From positions 124,001-188,000 of the forward strand of contig NZ_AZRL01000016.1 in assembly GCF_002895525.1 (NCBI RefSeq): DNA of 64,000 nucleotides. The letters are read 5' to 3'. How positions within the stretch are numbered: position 1 is the stretch's first letter; every line of letters begins with the position of its first letter. Origin of the DNA: Petrotoga olearia DSM 13574 (GTDB taxonomy: Bacteria > Thermotogota > Thermotogae > Petrotogales > Petrotogaceae). A program made the translations under genes and the position numbers. This document shows positions 55,609 to 64,000 of this stretch, one piece after another. The notes beneath the pieces were generated by a model that saw only the letters and a program-made list of their open reading frames with translations, did no database searches and was not told the origin of the DNA.

Positions 55609-55968
55609 TTATTGAATTTTTAGAAGATTTTCGATAGTATCTTTTATTTCTGTTAAATCCATTGATTTTACTACGTAAGCATCTGCTGCCCAAGACGCCA
55701 TCTCACTTTTATAATGTGAGTAAGCTGTGAGAAATATTATTTTTTTGTTTGGGTACCTTTTTCTGATTTCACTTGCAAGTTCTAAACCGTTTACATCTGG
55801 CATTTCTATATCAGTACATATGATATCTATATCTTTATCGCTTTCCAAGGTTTCTAGTGCATCTTTTGCATTGCTTACTGCAGTAACTTCATAACCGGAA
55901 TCTTCTAATTCTTCTTTTATTAAAGTTCTTATGTTCTCTTCATCATCTACTATTAGTACTTTCGACAA
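55609..55968 (-). CDS. Response regulator, receiver domain only (CheY/Spo0F type)
   Basis: 119 residues: a bare receiver domain with the acidic pair DDEEN near the start, the phosphoacceptor Asp in IDIICTDIEMPDVNG, the Thr/Ser in IIFLTAYSHY and the lysine in YVVKSMD. It has no DNA-binding or output domain, so it must pass the signal to another protein. The TTG at 55968 is favoured because AGGAGGGG lies five bases before it; an in-frame GTG at 56004 would put that site inside the gene. It lies downstream of a histidine kinase. Confidence 0.85.
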   Translation of the reverse strand: MSKVLIVDDEENIRTLIKEELEDSGYEVTAVSNAKDALETLESDKDIDIICTDIEMPDVNGLELASEIRKRYPNKKIIFLTAYSHYKSEMASWAADAYVVKSMDLTEIKDTIENLLKIQ

Positions 55969-56003
55969 CTTAACCCCTCCTAAAAATTTTGTCTCTTCCC
56001 TCA

Positions 56004-56037
56004 CGCCGCCTACATGGGTGGCGGAGGGCTTCGCCCT
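56004..56037. repeat. GC-rich pair of hairpins between kinase and regulator genes
   Basis: CCGCC (56006-56010) pairs with GGCGG (56020-56024), and AGGGC (56025-56029) with GCCCT (56033-56037), back to back. The block is strongly GC-rich in an AT-rich gap (55969-56110). No T-run follows on the minus strand, so it is not a terminator for the kinase gene. It could be a dispersed repeat element or a structured leader of the regulator. Confidence 0.5.
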
Positions 56038-56110
56038 GTAACTTTTTTAAAAATCTAAATCTAATTTCTGAAAATTACCCTATTTCTAAAGTGCCTAATT
56101 GTATAATAAT

Positions 56111-58867
56111 TTAGTCGCTGAAGATTGGAATTTCAAATTTGAAAGAAGTTCCAGTGTCGTCAGATTTTACCAAATAAATTTTTCCCTTGTGTTCTTCTTC
56201 TATTATTTTTTTACAAATGGCTAAACCTAACCCTGTACCGTTACTTTTAGTAGTGAGAAAAGGAGTGAATAATTTTTCCTTAATCTCGGGAGGGATGGGT
56301 GGCCCATCATTGGTTATTTCAAAAAAAACTTTATTTTCATCAGTATACCCAACTTTTATATCAATTTTTCCATTGTTATTAACATTTTCTAAAGCGTTTT
56401 TTATTAAATTCATCAATACTTGTTTTATTTTATCTTTATCGACTTTTATTAAAACCTCTTCTTTTAACCAATCTGTGTTCACCATAACGTGTTTTTGTTG
56501 AATGAAATCTTCATACATCAACATTATTCCACGTATAATTTCGATGAAATTGACTTCTTCAATCTGATTAATTTTACCTCCCCTAGAGTATTCTAAGATT
56601 TCATTTACTATATGTTCGAGCCTGGAAAGTTCTTCTTTAATAATTTGAGTGTACTTTTGAATATCATCCATTTTGTTCATTTTGGCTATTCTGTTTAAAA
56701 ATCCACCGATAACCGTAATAGGATTTCTCACTTCATGAGCTATTCTGGAAGTCATTTCTCCCATTGCAGCAAGTCTTTCTCGCTTTTCCATTTCTTTTTG
56801 AAGGTTGTAAAGTTCAGTCACATCATCAAAAACAATTATAACACCTTCGATCACTCCTAAATCTTCATTTCTCAAAGGGGATAACTGAATATCAAAAATT
56901 TTCTTCGTATTGGAAAGTTTTACTTCATAATTTTTTAATTTTATATTATTTCTGGTTTCATATATGACTTTAATTTTTTCGATTATTTCTTCCCCAATAA
57001 TATCTTTTATATCTTGAATGGGTGACCCGATCATGGTTTCTCTTGGCCGGGAGAAAACATTTTCTGCTTGTCTGTTCCATTCGTTTATTTTTCCACTTCT
57101 ATCAACCACAACAATCGCAACAGCTAAATTTTGTAATATATTGTTTTTAAATCTCCTATAGTAATCCATCAAATCTTTCTGTTCTTCTAACCGCAGAGTT
57201 TTTTCTTTTAATTCTTGATAATTTTCTATCATTTCTAAAGCTAATCCCATATTATCTTTAAATAGTTTTACAATTTCAGTTTCTATACTGGTGATAGGCT
57301 TTTTGTTTATTTTGTTGTCAACTATTACTACACCCTTAGTTTCAACCATTCCGGCAACTGGAAAAATGAGAAACTCATTTATTTTTACTATATCATATAT
57401 ATCCTCCAAATCTTCCCATTTAATTTCCAACATTTGAGGAACGATATGTAACACCTGTTTTTTTTCAACAACTCTTTCTAATATAGGGTGCCCTTTATAG
57501 GCTAAAACTTTGTTTTGTAAACTAAGAATTAGTTTATTATTAGTGGGTATTTTTATGGCTTCCTCCTTCAGGTACTGAACAACATTTCCATATTTTAAAG
57601 ACCTAATGTTAGCTTCTTTCCAGATCTCGTTTGCATCTTCTTCTGTATCTGGACCAACCCATAATTTTGGAACAAGAAAACCTCTAACCTTGTCTTTTTC
57701 TAAATAAAGAGCTCTGTTAAACTTAAGACCTCTTCCAGAAGTTAATCCTAAGAGCATTATTTTTATTGCTAAATTTTTATCGTAAACAGACCTAACGGCT
57801 TGAGATATCTTATCCAATGCATTCAGCATATCTAAGTGTTCTTTTTGTTTTTCAATAAGTTGCTCATAATTCTTTTTCAATTCAGTCAACTTACTGACTT
57901 CATTTTGAAGCTTATTGTATAGGTTTATTCTGTGAATAGAAAAAGCTAATCTTTTGGCGGTATCAGAAAAAACGTGAAAATCTGATTCATCAAAATTTTT
58001 GTAAGTTCTAAAAGAATCTTTTTCTTCTCTGTTATAAACACTTAAAACACCGTAAACTTCATTATTTTGTTCTATAACAGCATAAATAGAAGATTTGAGA
58101 TCTAAATTAAAAGGAATAAAATAATTTTGAAAATTCTCTCGTCCAACAACCATATAACTTCTTCTCTCTTTTATAGTTTTACCTTCAAGAGTATTTTCTA
58201 AAGGAATCTTGTGATTTATGATTAATTTCTCGTCTATTCCCAGCATGTATTTGATTTCAAGATTATCCCCTTGAAGTTCCCAGAAAACTATGCTTTCTGC
58301 ATGAAGTGAATCTTTTAGAAGGTTTAAAACATTTTCTATTATTACCTCTTTTTGTGTAATTTCTTCTATAATGTCGGTGAGTTTTTCCATTAAAATTACC
58401 TTGTCTTCCAAATCCTTAATTCTTAGCTTTTCTACAATCAAGTTAATCAATACAGCGTAATAAAAAAAATGTTGGTCGAAGGTATTTTTGTCTACTTTAT
58501 TATCAAATAATCCAACTGCTCCAATTAAAGATTCTTCAGAGAATATAGGATACAAAAATAATTCTTTTTTACCGTTTCCATTTGAACTTGCTGGTAAAGT
58601 ATCATCTTTTAGATTCACAGGTACCACTTCATTTGAAAAAATTTTGGATTTTAACTCCTCGTTTCCACGCATATATATTTTTACATTCTCAAACTTATCA
58701 CTTGTAGAGGCTAAAGCTTTAAAAACCTCTCTACTTGACTGATAAATAAACATAATATTATCTTTCCCAATTGTTTCTTTCAATTGGGAAGAGATTTCCA
58801 TAAAAGTTGATTTTAAAACATTTTGGGGATCATCGTTGTATATAATATTTAAAATATCGTTCATCAT
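56111..58867 (-). CDS. Soluble hybrid-sensor histidine kinase with GAF and PAS domains
   Basis: 918 residues, with no membrane helix. The N-terminal two-thirds hold three GAF-like domains (about residues 20-160, 175-330 and 370-560) joined by coiled coils. A PAS domain follows (NLAVAIVVVDRSGKINEWNR). The H-box is GEMTSRIAHEVRNPITVIGG, the N-box LMNLIKNALENVNNNG, and the ATP lid has FLTTKSNGTGLGLAI. It has no receiver domain of its own. The ATG at 58867 is used since GGAGAGTGG precedes it and a TATAAT at 58905-58910 excludes a TTG at 58900. It probably phosphorylates the receiver downstream. Confidence 0.88.
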   Translation of the reverse strand: MMNDILNIIYNDDPQNVLKSTFMEISSQLKETIGKDNIMFIYQSSREVFKALASTSDKFENVKIYMRGNEELKSKIFSNEVVPVNLKDDTLPASSNGNGKKELFLYPIFSEESLIGAVGLFDNKVDKNTFDQHFFYYAVLINLIVEKLRIKDLEDKVILMEKLTDIIEEITQKEVIIENVLNLLKDSLHAESIVFWELQGDNLEIKYMLGIDEKLIINHKIPLENTLEGKTIKERRSYMVVGRENFQNYFIPFNLDLKSSIYAVIEQNNEVYGVLSVYNREEKDSFRTYKNFDESDFHVFSDTAKRLAFSIHRINLYNKLQNEVSKLTELKKNYEQLIEKQKEHLDMLNALDKISQAVRSVYDKNLAIKIMLLGLTSGRGLKFNRALYLEKDKVRGFLVPKLWVGPDTEEDANEIWKEANIRSLKYGNVVQYLKEEAIKIPTNNKLILSLQNKVLAYKGHPILERVVEKKQVLHIVPQMLEIKWEDLEDIYDIVKINEFLIFPVAGMVETKGVVIVDNKINKKPITSIETEIVKLFKDNMGLALEMIENYQELKEKTLRLEEQKDLMDYYRRFKNNILQNLAVAIVVVDRSGKINEWNRQAENVFSRPRETMIGSPIQDIKDIIGEEIIEKIKVIYETRNNIKLKNYEVKLSNTKKIFDIQLSPLRNEDLGVIEGVIIVFDDVTELYNLQKEMEKRERLAAMGEMTSRIAHEVRNPITVIGGFLNRIAKMNKMDDIQKYTQIIKEELSRLEHIVNEILEYSRGGKINQIEEVNFIEIIRGIMLMYEDFIQQKHVMVNTDWLKEEVLIKVDKDKIKQVLMNLIKNALENVNNNGKIDIKVGYTDENKVFFEITNDGPPIPPEIKEKLFTPFLTTKSNGTGLGLAICKKIIEEEHKGKIYLVKSDDTGTSFKFEIPIFSD

Positions 58868-58904
58868 TAAATCCACTCTCCGATGCTTTATCTTTTTCAA
58901 TTTA

Positions 58905-58910
58905 ATTATA
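58905..58910 (-). promoter_or_regulatory. -10 box of the kinase-regulator-ileS transcript
   Basis: TATAAT on the minus strand, 38 bases before the kinase start. No convincing -35 box is seen. Its position places an upstream in-frame TTG at the transcript's first bases. Confidence 0.4.
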
Positions 58911-59048
58911 ACACTAAAATGCTTAAAAATAGGATAAAAATATATTGTAAATTTACTAATCTAAATAAATTGCCTTATAACAAGTTGTCCATATATTCAT
59001 TAATTTTATAAAAGAAATTAAATTAAAACAGAAATTTAAAACTTTTTC

Positions 59049-59077
59049 TTGACATTTTACATTGAAAAAGATATAAT
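59049..59077 (+). promoter_or_regulatory. Consensus promoter of clpC
   Basis: TTGACA (59049-59054) and TATAAT (59072-59077), both perfect, with a 17-base spacer. This is the strongest promoter match in the window. Confidence 0.85.
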
Positions 59078-59087
59078 GAAAATAGAA

Positions 59088-59114
59088 TTAGCAGTTAAGA
59101 GTTACGAGTGATAA
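59088..59114 (+). promoter_or_regulatory. CIRCE-like HrcA operator upstream of clpC
   Basis: TTAGCAGTT, nine bases, GAGTGATAA. The CIRCE consensus is TTAGCACTC-N9-GAGTGCTAA; seven of nine bases match on the left and eight of nine on the right, with the exact spacing. It lies just after the predicted transcription start at about 59084, as CIRCE elements usually do. Confidence 0.6.
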
Positions 59115-59150
59115 AATATTTTATTACATAAAGTGTATGGAGGTGACATA

Positions 59151-61613
59151 ATGAGATTCAATCCAAATGATTTCACTGAAAAATCCTTGAAAGCATTTCA
59201 GGAAGCACAGAATGTTTTGAGCTATTCAGGTGGAAATATTCTAAAACCAGAGCATTTGTTGTTAGCAATTCTAAATGTTGAAGATGAAAATGTGAAAAAA
59301 ATTTTTGAAGGTGCAAACATTAATTCAATAAAAATAAAACTCGAAGAAGCTTTATCTGAAGAAATGGGAGTTTATTATTCCATGTCTTATGGTGGACAAC
59401 AAGGTATATATCTATCAACTAGTTTGGCAAACGCTTTACAAATAGCTAAATCAGAAGCCAATAGTATGGGATTTAATAAAATTCCTTTATTAGCTTTATT
59501 ATTAGGAGTTTTGATGGAGGGTACATCTTACGCATCGAAATTATTGTCTGCTTATACTTCAGAGGCTTTAATCAGAGAACGTCTTCAAGAGATGCTAGAA
59601 AACGGAGATGAAGAAATAGAATCAGGTGTGGGAGATCCTTTGAAAAAGTTTACTGTAGATTTAACTAAAGAGGCTAAAAAAGGAAAACTTACACCCGTCA
59701 TTGGAAGGGAAAAAGAGATAAATAGAATGGTTGAAATATTATCCCGTAAGTCCAAAAATAATCCTGTTTTAGTAGGAGACGCGGGGGTTGGAAAAACAGC
59801 TGTAGTAGAAGGTTTAGCGCAGTTGATAGTGGAAGAAAATCCTCCTTCCTATCTAAAAAATAAAAGAATTTTACAGTTAGACATGGCTGCTTTACTAGCG
59901 GGTTCAAAATTCAGAGGTGAGTTTGAAGAAAGACTTAAATCAGTCATTGATGCAGTAAAGGAAAAAAGCGATGAAATTATTTTATTTATCGATGAACTGC
60001 ACAATATAATAGGAGCTGGAGTGGCCGAAGGAAATGCAATGGATGCAGCAAATATTTTGAAACCTTCTTTAGCTAGAGGCGAAATAAAGGTTATAGGGGC
60101 AACAACTTATGAAGAATACAAAAAATACATTGAAAAGGACAAAGCCTTAGCGAGAAGGTTTCAACCTGTGTATGTACAAGAACCTACCCCCGAGCAAGCT
60201 ATTGAAATACTTAAAGGTATAAAAGAAACGTACGAAAAACATCATAAGGTTGAAATATTGGATGAGGCTTTAATCGCAGCAGTAAATCTTTCTCATAGGT
60301 ATATCAATGACAGGTTCTTACCTGATAAAGCAATAGATTTGATAGATGAAGCTTGCGCCCGAGTAAAGCTTAGAAACTCGGCCAAACCTGAAAAGATTAG
60401 AGAATTGGAAAAGAAAATGTCGAAACTAGAAGAGGAGATTAATAAACTAACCTTAGAGGAAAAATATGAAGAGGCGTCCAAGAAAAAGGCAGAATATTTT
60501 GACCTTCAAAAGGAATTAGAAAAAGCACAAAAAGCTGCTAAACGAGTACAAAGCGAAATAAACAATGTAGTAGATGAAGACATAATAGCCTCTTTGGTAC
60601 AAGAATGGACGGGTATCCCTGTTACACGAATGGTTGAAGATGAAAGGAAGAGACTTGCCAACCTTGAAAATGAAATACACAGAAGGCTCGTTGACCAAGA
60701 AGAAGCGGTTAACACGGTGGCAGATCACATTAAAAAGGCAAGAGCAGGGTTAAAAGATCCTAAGAAGCCGGTTGGTTCTTTCTTGTTTCTTGGGCCAACT
60801 GGAGTTGGAAAAACGGAATTAGCCAGAACATTGGCCGAGATATTGTTCGGAACCGAAGATGCACTGGTCAGGATAGATATGAGTGAATACATGGAAAAAT
60901 TCAACGTTTCAAGGTTAGTAGGTGCGGCACCAGGTTACGTAGGTTACGAACAAGGTGGACAGTTAACAGAGCAAATCAGAAGACGACCATATTCGGTAAT
61001 ATTATTCGATGAAGTTGAAAAAGCCCATCCCGATGTATTCAACATATTGTTGCAGATATTAGACGATGGAAGGTTAACAGATTCTCAAGGTAGGACCGTA
61101 AATTTCAGTAATACTATAATAATATTGACCTCTAACTTGGGTTCCGAATTCTTAAATAAGACAAAAAAGAGTGTTGGTTTTGTTGGAGAATCTGACGAAG
61201 AGTCTTATGAAAATACAAAAAATGAAATTATGGGTCAGGTAAAAATGGCATTTCGACCAGAATTTATTAACAGGCTGGACGATATTATAGTATTCAAACC
61301 TTTGAGTATCTCTCAGATAAAGAGAATAGTTGATATAATGATTTCAAGATTAGAAGAAAGGTTGAAAGAAAAGCATATAAGTATTCAAATAACTGAAGCA
61401 GCAAAGGACGTTATAGCAAGAGAAGGCTTTGATCCAGTTTATGGAGCTAGACCGTTGAGAAGGGTTATAGAAAGAAAGATTGAGTCCCCTTTGGCAAATA
61501 TGATTATCGAAGATACTATAAAAGAAGGAGATACAGTCATAGTTGACTCAAAAGATGGTGAAAATTTAGAAATAAGAAAAGCTGTTGGTGAATTATTAAA
61601 AAAGCGGGATTAA
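59151..61613 (+). CDS. clpC: ATP-dependent Clp protease ATP-binding subunit ClpC
   Basis: 820-residue AAA+ unfoldase with two ATPase rings. It has an N-terminal Clp_N double repeat, Walker A1 GDAGVGKTAVVEGLA, Walker A2 GPTGVGKTELARTLA, and a short middle domain with a UVR-like stretch (EKYEEASKKKAEYFDLQKEL) that marks ClpC rather than ClpB. VGFVGE near residue 680 fits the ClpP-docking loop. The ATG at 59151 has GGAGGTG ahead of it; a GTG at 59133 does not. It feeds proteins to ClpP, and its promoter carries a CIRCE-like operator. Confidence 0.92.
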   Translation: MRFNPNDFTEKSLKAFQEAQNVLSYSGGNILKPEHLLLAILNVEDENVKKIFEGANINSIKIKLEEALSEEMGVYYSMSYGGQQGIYLSTSLANALQIAKSEANSMGFNKIPLLALLLGVLMEGTSYASKLLSAYTSEALIRERLQEMLENGDEEIESGVGDPLKKFTVDLTKEAKKGKLTPVIGREKEINRMVEILSRKSKNNPVLVGDAGVGKTAVVEGLAQLIVEENPPSYLKNKRILQLDMAALLAGSKFRGEFEERLKSVIDAVKEKSDEIILFIDELHNIIGAGVAEGNAMDAANILKPSLARGEIKVIGATTYEEYKKYIEKDKALARRFQPVYVQEPTPEQAIEILKGIKETYEKHHKVEILDEALIAAVNLSHRYINDRFLPDKAIDLIDEACARVKLRNSAKPEKIRELEKKMSKLEEEINKLTLEEKYEEASKKKAEYFDLQKELEKAQKAAKRVQSEINNVVDEDIIASLVQEWTGIPVTRMVEDERKRLANLENEIHRRLVDQEEAVNTVADHIKKARAGLKDPKKPVGSFLFLGPTGVGKTELARTLAEILFGTEDALVRIDMSEYMEKFNVSRLVGAAPGYVGYEQGGQLTEQIRRRPYSVILFDEVEKAHPDVFNILLQILDDGRLTDSQGRTVNFSNTIIILTSNLGSEFLNKTKKSVGFVGESDEESYENTKNEIMGQVKMAFRPEFINRLDDIIVFKPLSISQIKRIVDIMISRLEERLKEKHISIQITEAAKDVIAREGFDPVYGARPLRRVIERKIESPLANMIIEDTIKEGDTVIVDSKDGENLEIRKAVGELLKKRD

Positions 61614-61628
61614 CATCCCGCCTTTTTT
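61605..61628 (+). terminator. Intrinsic terminator of clpC
   Basis: Seven-base stem GCGGGAT (61605-61611) with ATCCCGC (61616-61622), loop TAAC, followed by a run of T. The stop codon lies in the stem. It lies between clpC and the convergent rubredoxin gene. Confidence 0.88.
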
Positions 61629-61791
61629 ATTCTTCGAGTAGTTCAAAGTCTTCTTTAGCAGCACCACAAACGGGGCAAGTCCAATCATCTGGTAAGTCTT
61701 CGAAAGAGGTTCCTGGTTCTACGTCGTTATCAGGATCTCCAACTTCTGGGTCGTATATATATCCACAAATCGTACACCTATATTTTTTCAT
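61627..61791 (-). CDS. Rubredoxin
   Basis: 54-residue electron carrier with a single iron bound by two CxxCG loops: [19 protein letters not shown] near the start and [18 protein letters not shown] at the end. The conserved aromatic residues of the family are present. It follows the superoxide reductase gene by 33 bases on the same strand and probably supplies electrons to it and to rubrerythrin. It was found by reading the strand directly, since it is very short. Confidence 0.95.
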   Translation of the reverse strand: MKKYRCTICGYIYDPEVGDPDNDVEPGTSFEDLPDDWTCPVCGAAKEDFELLEE

Positions 61792-61824
61792 TTTTTATCA
61801 ACTCCTAATTAATATTTTTAAAAA

Positions 61825-62178
61825 TCATCCTACAGAAACCTTTTTGGTATTTTCCCACAGTCCATGAATATTGCAATGAGAAAGTGCAATCAATGTTCCG
61901 GATTTCGCTAACTTAATTTTTGCTTTTACATGAGGTTCCCCCATTACAGGCCCGAATATATATCTGCCTACATGTACTGTATTTGGATCATCATCGTATT
62001 GCATAAAAAGATCTATCCACTCAATATGGTGCTCAACGGTGTTTGGATGTTTTATCTCTTTACCAACCTGTACATCTACTTCAAACTCTTCGTTAGGTTG
62101 AACTTTGTCTGGGCAATCGATTGTAGGGACATGTTTTTCTTCTTTGAAATCTTTAATCTTAATTACTTCACCTAACAC
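61825..62178 (-). CDS. Superoxide reductase (neelaredoxin / class II desulfoferrodoxin)
   Basis: 117-residue enzyme that reduces superoxide to peroxide without making oxygen. It lacks the N-terminal desulforedoxin domain, so it is the one-iron class II form. The iron ligands are visible: the histidine in EEKHVPTIDC (with the conserved Glu-Lys pair), the histidines in HPNTVEHHIEWIDLF, and the cysteine and histidine of ALSHCNIHGLWE. It lies between rubrerythrin and rubredoxin on the same strand. Confidence 0.93.
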   Translation of the reverse strand: MLGEVIKIKDFKEEKHVPTIDCPDKVQPNEEFEVDVQVGKEIKHPNTVEHHIEWIDLFMQYDDDPNTVHVGRYIFGPVMGEPHVKAKIKLAKSGTLIALSHCNIHGLWENTKKVSVG

Positions 62179-62210
62179 AAAGGATCATCTCCTTTCTTTG
62201 AAAAATTAAA

Positions 62211-62720
62211 TTAGAATTCTACAAATCTGCTTTTCGGAGCTCCACAAACAGGACATTTTTCTGGGGCTTCTCCTTCTACTGTATAACCACAGACATCACA
62301 TATGAAAATTTTACCAACTTCCACATCTTTACCCTGATCCGCAACCTTCTTTGCGTTTTTATACCACTCAGCGTGTATTTTTTCTGCTTCCAAAGCAAAA
62401 TGTGTAGTCTTTACAGCTTCCTTTTCTTCTTGAAAATTAGCTGCGTTGTTGTACACAGGATACATTTCTTCAACTTCAAATGTTTCCCCGTCTATACATT
62501 GTTGAAGGTTATCTTCTGTTGATCCAATATAACCCAAAGCTCTGAAATGGTTTCTTGCATGAACAAACTCAGCATGAGCAATGGCTTTCCACATTCTTGA
62601 AAGGTTTTTTAATCCTTTTTCTTCTGCCTCAGTAGAAAAAATCAAATACTTCATATGTGCCTTTGATTCACCACAAAATGCGTCCTCCAAAAACTGCCTT
62701 GTCATTTGTCTTTCAACCAA
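62211..62720 (-). CDS. Rubrerythrin
   Basis: 169-residue peroxide-reducing protein. The N-terminal four-helix bundle holds the di-iron site ([52 protein letters not shown]). The C-terminal rubredoxin-like domain has [20 protein letters not shown]. The start is TTG 62720, with GGGGG nine bases before it; the ATG at 62705 is a possible alternative that has no good ribosome site. It is the first gene of the operon and would use the peroxide made by superoxide reductase. Confidence 0.94.
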   Translation of the reverse strand: MVERQMTRQFLEDAFCGESKAHMKYLIFSTEAEEKGLKNLSRMWKAIAHAEFVHARNHFRALGYIGSTEDNLQQCIDGETFEVEEMYPVYNNAANFQEEKEAVKTTHFALEAEKIHAEWYKNAKKVADQGKDVEVGKIFICDVCGYTVEGEAPEKCPVCGAPKSRFVEF

Positions 62721-62858
62721 CGTTATCTACCCCCTTTATTAAAATTATTTCTTAATCTAAAAATTCAATAACATCCTTAAAGCACAACCCGAAGTAAATT
62801 ATAACATGAAAGTTTTAAAAAAAGATGAAAAAAATTAAAATAAATTTGAAATAAAAGA

Positions 62859-64000
62859 TCAATTTTCACTAGATAGGCTGTCTTTAAATGAAGAAATGAA
62901 TCTTTCCACCTCTTTTATGTTCTGTAAGATTTCTTTTATATTATTTACAAAAGTTTTAACGGAAGTTGATATTTCTTCAGAAGTAGCTGAACCTTCTTCA
63001 GATATAGCCAGCAAGTTTTGGGTGTTTTTTGTTAAATCTTCCAGTTTAACTCCTTCTCTACTTAATTCATCCAAGATGTTGTGGATTTCTTTGGAAATAT
63101 TTTCTATATTGGTTGCAGATTCTTTATTATCCTGAGAACTTATTCGTAGATTGTTAGCCCCTATTTTCATTGATTTAAACTCTTTTTCAACAGTTTGTGT
63201 TAACAGCTGAATACCGGAAGATATTCTGCTAAGTATATTATCAATTTGTGAGGCAGCTATTTTACTTTCTTCAGCCAATTTTCTTATTTCATCAGCTACT
63301 ACGGCAAATCCCCTGCCGGCTTCTCCGGCTCTAGATGCTTCTATTGCAGCATTTAAAGCTAACAAATTAGTTTGATCAGCAATACCTTTCACTGTATCAA
63401 CGACTTTTAGAATTTCTTGAGTATCTTTCTCTAACTTATCGCTTTCTTTTACCAAATTATTAAACCTTTCACTCATACTTTCTATTTCTTTTGAGGAATT
63501 TTCAACTTTTGAAGAAGAATCATTAATTCTTTTGACTGCATTTTCCAAAGATTCTACCATCTGGTTTTCTCTGGATATAATGCTTTGTATCGTATTTACA
63601 TTCACTTCAACTACGTTTGATATGGATTCAGCATCTTGAGCGATCTGTTCTGAGCTTATTGCGACTTGTTCAACTAATTCTCCTATTGAGTCGCTTATTT
63701 CCTGCATTTCCTCCGCTCTTTCTCCGACTTTCTCGGTGAAAGTTTCTATTTCTTCTATATCTCCGGTTAATTGAATAAAAATCCCATTAAAATTGCTCCT
63801 CAAATTATCAATTTCTAAAGAATGATTTTCAAGCATCTTCTCTCCTTTTAATAGTACTGGTTGGTCGAATTCTTGATTCTTTAAATTTTGTAACCCTTCT
63901 GTAGAGTAAGAAAATAACCTTTTAAAATAATTTCCCATGGAAAGAATAAATGTACCAGATAGGATACCTGTAATCAAAAAAGTATACCAATGGTTACCTA
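62859..64000 (-). CDS. Methyl-accepting chemotaxis protein (5' end outside the window)
   Basis: The frame is open to the end of the window, so the N-terminal sensor part is missing. What is seen starts with a membrane helix ([18 protein letters not shown]) and runs to a long helical signalling domain with the hairpin tip [20 protein letters not shown] and [16 protein letters not shown]. No HAMP domain is obvious between the two. The region upstream of 63977, including a TTG that could be read as a start, is still in frame. It signals to CheA/CheW. The 62721-62858 gap holds only AT-rich sequence. Confidence 0.88.
   Translation of the reverse strand, partial: GNHWYTFLITGILSGTFILSMGNYFKRLFSYSTEGLQNLKNQEFDQPVLLKGEKMLENHSLEIDNLRSNFNGIFIQLTGDIEEIETFTEKVGERAEEMQEISDSIGELVEQVAISSEQIAQDAESISNVVEVNVNTIQSIISRENQMVESLENAVKRINDSSSKVENSSKEIESMSERFNNLVKESDKLEKDTQEILKVVDTVKGIADQTNLLALNAAIEASRAGEAGRGFAVVADEIRKLAEESKIAASQIDNILSRISSGIQLLTQTVEKEFKSMKIGANNLRISSQDNKESATNIENISKEIHNILDELSREGVKLEDLTKNTQNLLAISEEGSATSEEISTSVKTFVNNIKEILQNIKEVERFISSFKDSLSSEN

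Noticed and set aside
1-64000. CRISPR arrays, tRNA, rRNA, prophage or integron structures
   Set aside because: No regular repeat-spacer pattern, cloverleaf, ribosomal RNA sequence, integrase or phage gene was seen on reading both strands; a profile search could still find a divergent element.

Overview
The window is low-GC, gene-dense bacterial DNA that looks like a member of the Thermotogota, most likely Petrotoga or a close relative. The call rests on gene content and is an inference. The pointers are an Ompα-type surface protein (one S-layer homology domain, a long coiled coil and a C-terminal membrane anchor), a family-5 ABC importer, citramalate synthase inside an ilv-leu operon, a very large BadF-type ATPase, and a rubrerythrin / superoxide reductase / rubredoxin set typical of an anaerobe. 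GTG and TTG starts are common, and several starts were moved to match Shine-Dalgarno or promoter positions.

Layout. 1-161: tail of an unidentified gene. 466-7033 (+): ABC importer (binding protein, terminator, two permeases, two ATPases). 7067-9174 (-): ECF sigma factor, a 58-residue coupled ORF, homoserine kinase and an RseC-family protein. 9448-11293 (+): glutamate dehydrogenase and a small membrane protein. 11282-24323 (-): one long amino-acid operon, pheA-ilvD-ilvB-ilvN-ilvC-leuA-leuC-leuD-leuB-cimA-aminotransferase. LeuCDB can serve both isopropylmalate and citramalate, so leucine, valine and isoleucine can all be made from pyruvate, with GDH supplying glutamate for transamination.

24676-31973 (+) is a worn sugar-utilisation island. 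It holds a truncated esterase, a sedoheptulokinase-like kinase, a 23-codon gene stump, an ISL3-type transposase remnant, a zinc dehydrogenase with an internal deletion, an intact zinc dehydrogenase, a LacI regulator with a probable self-operator, a fucose-isomerase-like enzyme and unexplained gene debris. 31974-36437 (+) is a 1487-residue double-ASKHA activase-like protein.

36479-50942 (-) is a long head-to-tail array: aspS-cmk-ispH-rpsA-der-plsY, then two TPR proteins, an 842-residue SLBB protein, rsmA and a membrane-anchored propeller protein. Facing it is the Ompα-like gene (+), with a perfect 12-bp inverted repeat between them. 52080-58867 (-): DUF47/PhoU-like protein, ileS, a receiver-only response regulator and a soluble histidine kinase. 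59151-61613 (+): clpC behind a consensus promoter and a CIRCE-like operator. 61627-62720 (-): rubredoxin, superoxide reductase and rubrerythrin. The window ends inside a chemoreceptor gene (-).

No rRNA, tRNA, CRISPR array, phage or intact insertion sequence was seen. I found no clear new multi-gene system. The best leads are the sigma-coupled small ORF, the CIRCE-like clpC operator, the aspS/Ompα palindrome, the GC-rich hairpins between kinase and regulator, the non-lipoprotein SLBB protein and the eroding sugar island.
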